A stretch of 64,000 nt of DNA from positions 62,001 to 126,000 of the forward strand of contig NZ_JACB01000033.1 in assembly GCF_000520975.1 (NCBI RefSeq). The letters are read 5' to 3'. The notes beneath the pieces are model-generated. The model did not search any database, was not told the DNA's origin, and saw only the letters and a program-made list of their open reading frames with translations. The stretch comes from Aquimarina megaterium XH134. GTDB lineage: Bacteria > Bacteroidota > Bacteroidia > Flavobacteriales > Flavobacteriaceae. Below, one piece after another: positions 60,701 to 64,000 of this stretch (position 1 is its first letter; each line of letters begins with the position of its first letter). The translations under genes were made by a program, and so were the position numbers.

Positions 60701-60858
60701 AAGCAGTATGGTAAGATTAGAATCTGTGTTAAACCGAAAATAACATCTTTTCCATAGTGAATGACATAAAATAAATACAAATTAATTTACTTGGTTAAGT
60801 AACATTTTACCATGTTAAGACATATACTCATAAATAGTAGACATAAGTACCTAATAAT

Positions 60859-61314
60859 ATGCAGAAATCATCTACATCTCTTTATGGAATTCGAAAAACA
60901 AGTTGGGGTATTTGGGTACAAATTTCGGCCAGTGTTAAAAACAGCAATCAGGGAGACAAAATATCAAATAACCTGTATTTTGAATACAAAGCTAATACTA
61001 CACATTTAACAGATGTTGAAATTGAACTTTTAAAAGAAGGCCTTACCTGGGTAAGTTCAATAATTGAAAAAAAAATTAGCACACCAACCACAATAGTCCT
61101 AAATAAAATAGAACTAAATCATTGCGACTATCAAGTTGAAGGTATGTTTTACGGAATAGCATTTTGGGCATCTGAGCATTTTGGATTTGATTTACCAGAA
61201 TATCAATTTAAGTATGATGTAAAAAAGAATAAGTATATGTTTCCCGACTTAGACGAAAAATTAAACAATCTATTCACCACACTGTATATGAGATCTCGAT
61301 TTAGTTTTAAATAG
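60859..61314 (+). CDS. Hypothetical protein, 151 residues
   Basis: Soluble protein without signal peptide. It has strand-like IWVQISASV near 20, helix-rich middle VEIELLKEGLTWVSSIIEKK (about 53-72) and a GMFYGIAFWASEHFGFDLPEY segment. No family recognised. The gene stands alone, 158 nt after the previous stop, and is followed by the serine hydrolase gene. A small immunity-like role was considered but has no support. Confidence 0.7.
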   Translation: MQKSSTSLYGIRKTSWGIWVQISASVKNSNQGDKISNNLYFEYKANTTHLTDVEIELLKEGLTWVSSIIEKKISTPTTIVLNKIELNHCDYQVEGMFYGIAFWASEHFGFDLPEYQFKYDVKKNKYMFPDLDEKLNNLFTTLYMRSRFSFK

Positions 61315-61413
61315 AGAGCCTTATTGAAATACAAATATCACCTTTTACACATAGGTTTAGGCATGTGAGATACTCTTACGGTTACAAATCGAAAAAGTTT
61401 AGAAAGAGTTCAA

Positions 61414-61442
61414 TGTAACCTTTTAAAAAAGCGAAGGTCTTA
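61414..61442 (+). promoter_or_regulatory. ECF-type promoter of the serine hydrolase gene
   Basis: TGTAAC (61414-61419) followed by CTTTT, a total of 16 nt, then GGTCTTA (61436-61442). The same layout with the same 16-nt spacing occurs at 62998-63026. The second box ends 18 nt before ATG 61461. Confidence 0.6.
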
Positions 61443-61460
61443 AGTACAAAATATATGTAT

Positions 61461-62882
61461 ATGAACCTGTTTCGATCAAAAAGTTTTGTGCTCCTTAGTA
61501 TTATATTAGTATCAATTTTATTTTTTGCTGCATGTATAACCGATAGAAAACCCGATACTCCCAAAACACAAGAAAAAGCTACATTAAGCCAGTTATTAGA
61601 GGAGAAAATTAATCTTCATTATCCGGCAGATGGAGCAGGAGCAGTTGTTTTAATCCGTAAAGGCGGAAAAACATTGCTCAAAAAAGCATTCGGAAACATA
61701 AATATAGAACACCAGGTAAGGGCCCAAACCGATATGAAATTCCGTATAGCCTCTATTACAAAGCAATTTACTGCCGTTTGTATTTTGATGTTAGAAGAAC
61801 AAGGGAAGTTATCTCTGGATAGTGATATTAAAGAGTATATTCCCGAGTATAAACAATCACATGATCATAATATTACGATTCGACAGTTATTAGGGCATAC
61901 TGCAGGAATTCCAGAATACACAGAAGTGAAACCTTCTTATGATCATCATGGTACAGACCGGGTAACGATGGACACTATTGTAAATGTAATCAACAATGTT
62001 TCACTTGATTTTAAACCGGGAACCGATTGGAAATATTCGAACTCTGGGTATGTTTTATTAGGCAAAATTGTTGAAAATGTCTCCAAACAGGAGTTTAGAG
62101 CTTATGTTCAAGAGCATATTTTTGATGCGTTAAACATGAAACAATCAAGTTTCTATGATTTTTATGAAATCGTTCCGCAATTGTCTAAAGGATACGAAAT
62201 AGCCGAGGAAAAACCTCATAAAATTGTTCATGCAAAAGCTGTAAAACCAGGAACACTTGCAGATGGCGGCATTATTTCTACTATCGATGATATTACTATT
62301 TGGTACGACGCTTTAAAAAACAATACATTGATATCTGAGAAACAAAAACAGATTGCGTTCACTTCTCAAAGCTTGCACGATGGTAGAAAAACTAAATATG
62401 GGTTAGGTTGGTGGACTACAACTTTAGGAGAGTATACTACGGTTGAGCATGGAGGAAACATACATGGTACCGAGTGTTACTCGCTATGGATTCTTGAAGA
62501 GGACTTACAAATTATTGTATTATCAAACCTAAATAGAAGTTATCCGGCAGGGCTTACCGTACAATTAGCTTCAGATGTTTTAGGGGTTTCATCTAATCTA
62601 GAGCAGGTTAAATCACTTGATGAGAGTGTGTTAAAGAAATTTACAGGAGCCTATACTCATGAAGATGGAACCATTCGTAACATCACATTAGAAAACGGAC
62701 AACTTAATTCGCAACGAGACCAGGGAAGAAAGTTTGTTATTGTACCGATTAGCGAACACAAATTTATTTTTAAATCCGATCCCGATTGGTGGATTGACTT
62801 TACCATAAATGAGGATAAAAAAATAGAGAACCTTGCCGTTGGATCCAGAACGACTTTAGTATCAAATGGGAAACGAAATTAG
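61461..62882 (+). CDS. Serine hydrolase, class C beta-lactamase-related lipoprotein
   Basis: A 473-residue lipoprotein (hydrophobic signal, lipobox FFAAC). The beta-lactamase/DD-peptidase domain spans about 45-370 with the SxxK motif SITK (Ser98, Lys101), YSN near residue 193 (KYSNSGY) and an HGG motif in place of KTG (EHGGNIHG). The C-terminal 100 residues are a small beta-domain as in the DUF3471-type tail. Members are esterases, peptidases or amidases; the substrate is unknown. ATG 61455 is also possible. The promoter just upstream suggests control by an ECF sigma factor. Confidence 0.9.
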   Translation: MNLFRSKSFVLLSIILVSILFFAACITDRKPDTPKTQEKATLSQLLEEKINLHYPADGAGAVVLIRKGGKTLLKKAFGNINIEHQVRAQTDMKFRIASITKQFTAVCILMLEEQGKLSLDSDIKEYIPEYKQSHDHNITIRQLLGHTAGIPEYTEVKPSYDHHGTDRVTMDTIVNVINNVSLDFKPGTDWKYSNSGYVLLGKIVENVSKQEFRAYVQEHIFDALNMKQSSFYDFYEIVPQLSKGYEIAEEKPHKIVHAKAVKPGTLADGGIISTIDDITIWYDALKNNTLISEKQKQIAFTSQSLHDGRKTKYGLGWWTTTLGEYTTVEHGGNIHGTECYSLWILEEDLQIIVLSNLNRSYPAGLTVQLASDVLGVSSNLEQVKSLDESVLKKFTGAYTHEDGTIRNITLENGQLNSQRDQGRKFVIVPISEHKFIFKSDPDWWIDFTINEDKKIENLAVGSRTTLVSNGKRN

Positions 62883-62997
62883 GAGTATAGATATTTTGAT
62901 GAGGTTTCTTTTTTTTCATTAATGTGGAAAGATAGTTGTGCCGAAAAATGTATGGGTAACTGCATTACGTAAAACAAAGGATATTCTTAAGTTTTTA

Positions 62998-63026
62998 TGT
63001 AACCTTTTTTAAAAATTTGGGTATTA
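62998..63026 (+). promoter_or_regulatory. ECF-type promoter of the NTF2-like lipoprotein gene
   Basis: TGTAAC (62998-63003), CTTTT run, 16-nt spacer, GGTATTA (63020-63026), 25 nt before the ATG at 63051. It matches the promoter at 61414-61442 in both boxes and in spacing. Confidence 0.6.
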
Positions 63027-63050
63027 TAGATACATACTATACAAAGAATC

Positions 63051-63578
63051 ATGAAAAATATTTTTGTGCTAGGATTTTTGTTTTTGATCGTATCAATGAG
63101 TTGCGATTCAAACAAAAAATCAACAATACTAACCGAATCTGAAAAAGCGACCATTCGTAAAATCATCCAAAGAAATATTGATAAAGGTATTGAAGCTACT
63201 CGAACAAAAGATATAGAGGCCTATATGAGCCAGCTACCAGAGGATCTGGTGATTTATGATGAAAGTGGAGAAATCATTTCAAGAGATAAACAAAAAGAAT
63301 ATGCCTTAAGAGATTGGGCAATTATAGATACCACGCTAAGTATAAAAATGGAGATAGACAGTATACAATTTTTAAAAAAGGATAGTATTCTTGTTTTTAC
63401 ATCTCAAAGATGGAAAAGGATGATGTTTCAACGAGATGGCATTACTACAGATACCGTACTTACTACACAAAAGCATAAAGAAACCTGGAGAAGAACTAAA
63501 AAAGACTGGTTTGGATATGAAATAGAAGAACTTGGCGGAGAAATATTTATAAACGGAAAAAAATATAAACCCGAATAG
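63051..63578 (+). CDS. NTF2-like lipoprotein
   Basis: A 175-residue lipoprotein (lipobox VSMSCDS). The mature part begins with helices (SEKATIRKIIQRNIDKGIEATRTKD, in part), then DIEAYMSQLPEDLVIYDESGEIISRDK and strand-like SIKMEIDSIQFLKKDSILVFTSQRW, a DUF4440/SnoaL-type NTF2 fold. Function unknown. Its promoter matches that of the serine hydrolase gene 170 bp upstream, so the two probably belong to one regulon. Confidence 0.8.
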   Translation: MKNIFVLGFLFLIVSMSCDSNKKSTILTESEKATIRKIIQRNIDKGIEATRTKDIEAYMSQLPEDLVIYDESGEIISRDKQKEYALRDWAIIDTTLSIKMEIDSIQFLKKDSILVFTSQRWKRMMFQRDGITTDTVLTTQKHKETWRRTKKDWFGYEIEELGGEIFINGKKYKPE

Positions 63579-63735
63579 CACTACATAGATAGTTATAACA
63601 TCTGATTTCCTTTTCAGAAATTCTCGATGCCAAACCATAAGTTTACTTCTTTTTGCTATTTTAGTATAAGATCAACAAATCCCTGTACTAAAAAGTGATC
63701 TTGTTTTATAAAGACGAACACCAGCACGCAAAAAT

Positions 63736-64000
63736 ATGAACCCAATTTCAACCCTTTTAGAGGAGATAAACAATCAAAATTTATGGGATAAAGAACTGAA
63801 ACTGGATAGGAATGAATATTTAAAAGTAAAAGGAAGTATCGATACAAATGCATATCTGGTTGTAAGCGGTAGTTTAAGAATTTTTGTGATAGACGAGTTT
63901 GAAGAACATACTATTCGGTTTGGATATAAAGACAATTTTATTGCAGCTCTCGATTCATTTATAAACGAAAAACCATCTGATTTTTATATTCAAGCTTTAA
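63736..64000 (+). CDS. Crp/Fnr family transcription regulator (partial, C-terminus outside window)
   Basis: The first 88 residues are present. The visible part is the cyclic-nucleotide-binding-like beta-roll (LDRNEYLKVKGSIDTNAYLVVSGSLRIFVI, in part, then HTIRFGYKDNFIAALDSF). The helix-turn-helix lies beyond the right edge. It is the third Crp/Fnr gene of the plus-strand accessory region. Confidence 0.88.
   Translation, partial: MNPISTLLEEINNQNLWDKELKLDRNEYLKVKGSIDTNAYLVVSGSLRIFVIDEFEEHTIRFGYKDNFIAALDSFINEKPSDFYIQAL

Noticed and set aside
1..64000. CRISPR array, prophage or transposon
   Set aside because: No regularly spaced repeats, phage structural genes, integrases or transposases were found on either strand.

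Overview
The window is A+T-rich DNA from a member of the Bacteroidota, most likely a marine Flavobacteriaceae of the Aquimarina type. The genus is inference. The class-level call rests on several things: a type IX secretion C-terminal tail, CarboxypepD-type N-terminal domains on TonB-dependent receptors, LytS/LytTR and Crp/Fnr regulators, FG-GAP/ASPIC lipoproteins, TTG-N19-TAnnTTTG promoters, and the near absence of Shine-Dalgarno sequences. No transposase, integrase, phage gene, rRNA or CRISPR array was seen.

1-6 kb (minus strand): a peptidoglycan-recycling operon ampG-nagZ-anmK (anmK runs off the left edge), an unknown exported protein, and a PQQ-type sugar dehydrogenase lipoprotein with a partner cytochrome c. 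6-12.3 kb: a secreted CARDB protein with a type IX sorting tail, a TonB-dependent receptor, a 43-residue single-helix membrane protein, an MscS-like channel, a 60-residue protein and an ECF sigma factor. The sigma gene and the 43-residue protein have matching promoters. 12.6-17.4 kb (plus): an outer-membrane receptor, a lipoprotein, a LytS-type kinase and a LytTR regulator in one operon. 17.4-20.5 kb (minus): Crp/Fnr, DUF4386, a small membrane protein, and a second ECF sigma factor with a membrane partner.

20.6-27.4 kb (minus): an ABC ATPase, a siderophore-type TonB receptor and two DUF3526 permeases form one operon, preceded by a small HCEVC-motif protein. 27.6-36.5 kb: a MarR/NmrA pair with duplicated operators, a decayed gene, a HAD phosphatase, two DUF2306 membrane proteins around a TPR-AraC regulator, a sterol-desaturase-family hydroxylase, tRNA-Pro(TGG) and a SnoaL-like protein. 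36.9-40.2 kb: cydAB, two short peptides with double-glycine leaders, and tRNA-Pro(GGG). 40.2-42.3 kb: a DUF255 thioredoxin-fold lipoprotein.

42.5-64 kb: more than twenty genes all on the plus strand, mostly functionally unrelated single genes or pairs: a large FG-GAP/ASPIC lipoprotein, GNAT enzymes, three Crp/Fnr regulators, an FMN reductase, SnoaL/NTF2 proteins, ankyrin and leucine-rich-repeat proteins, AraC, a PEBP/VOC pair, DUF1801, a GH3 glucanase of foreign-looking composition, a serine hydrolase and small unknowns. It reads as an accessory region. The most interesting signals are the orphan double-glycine peptides, two sets of matched ECF-type promoters, the MarR operator pair, the palindromes in front of both DUF2306 genes, and the repeats around the GH3 gene.
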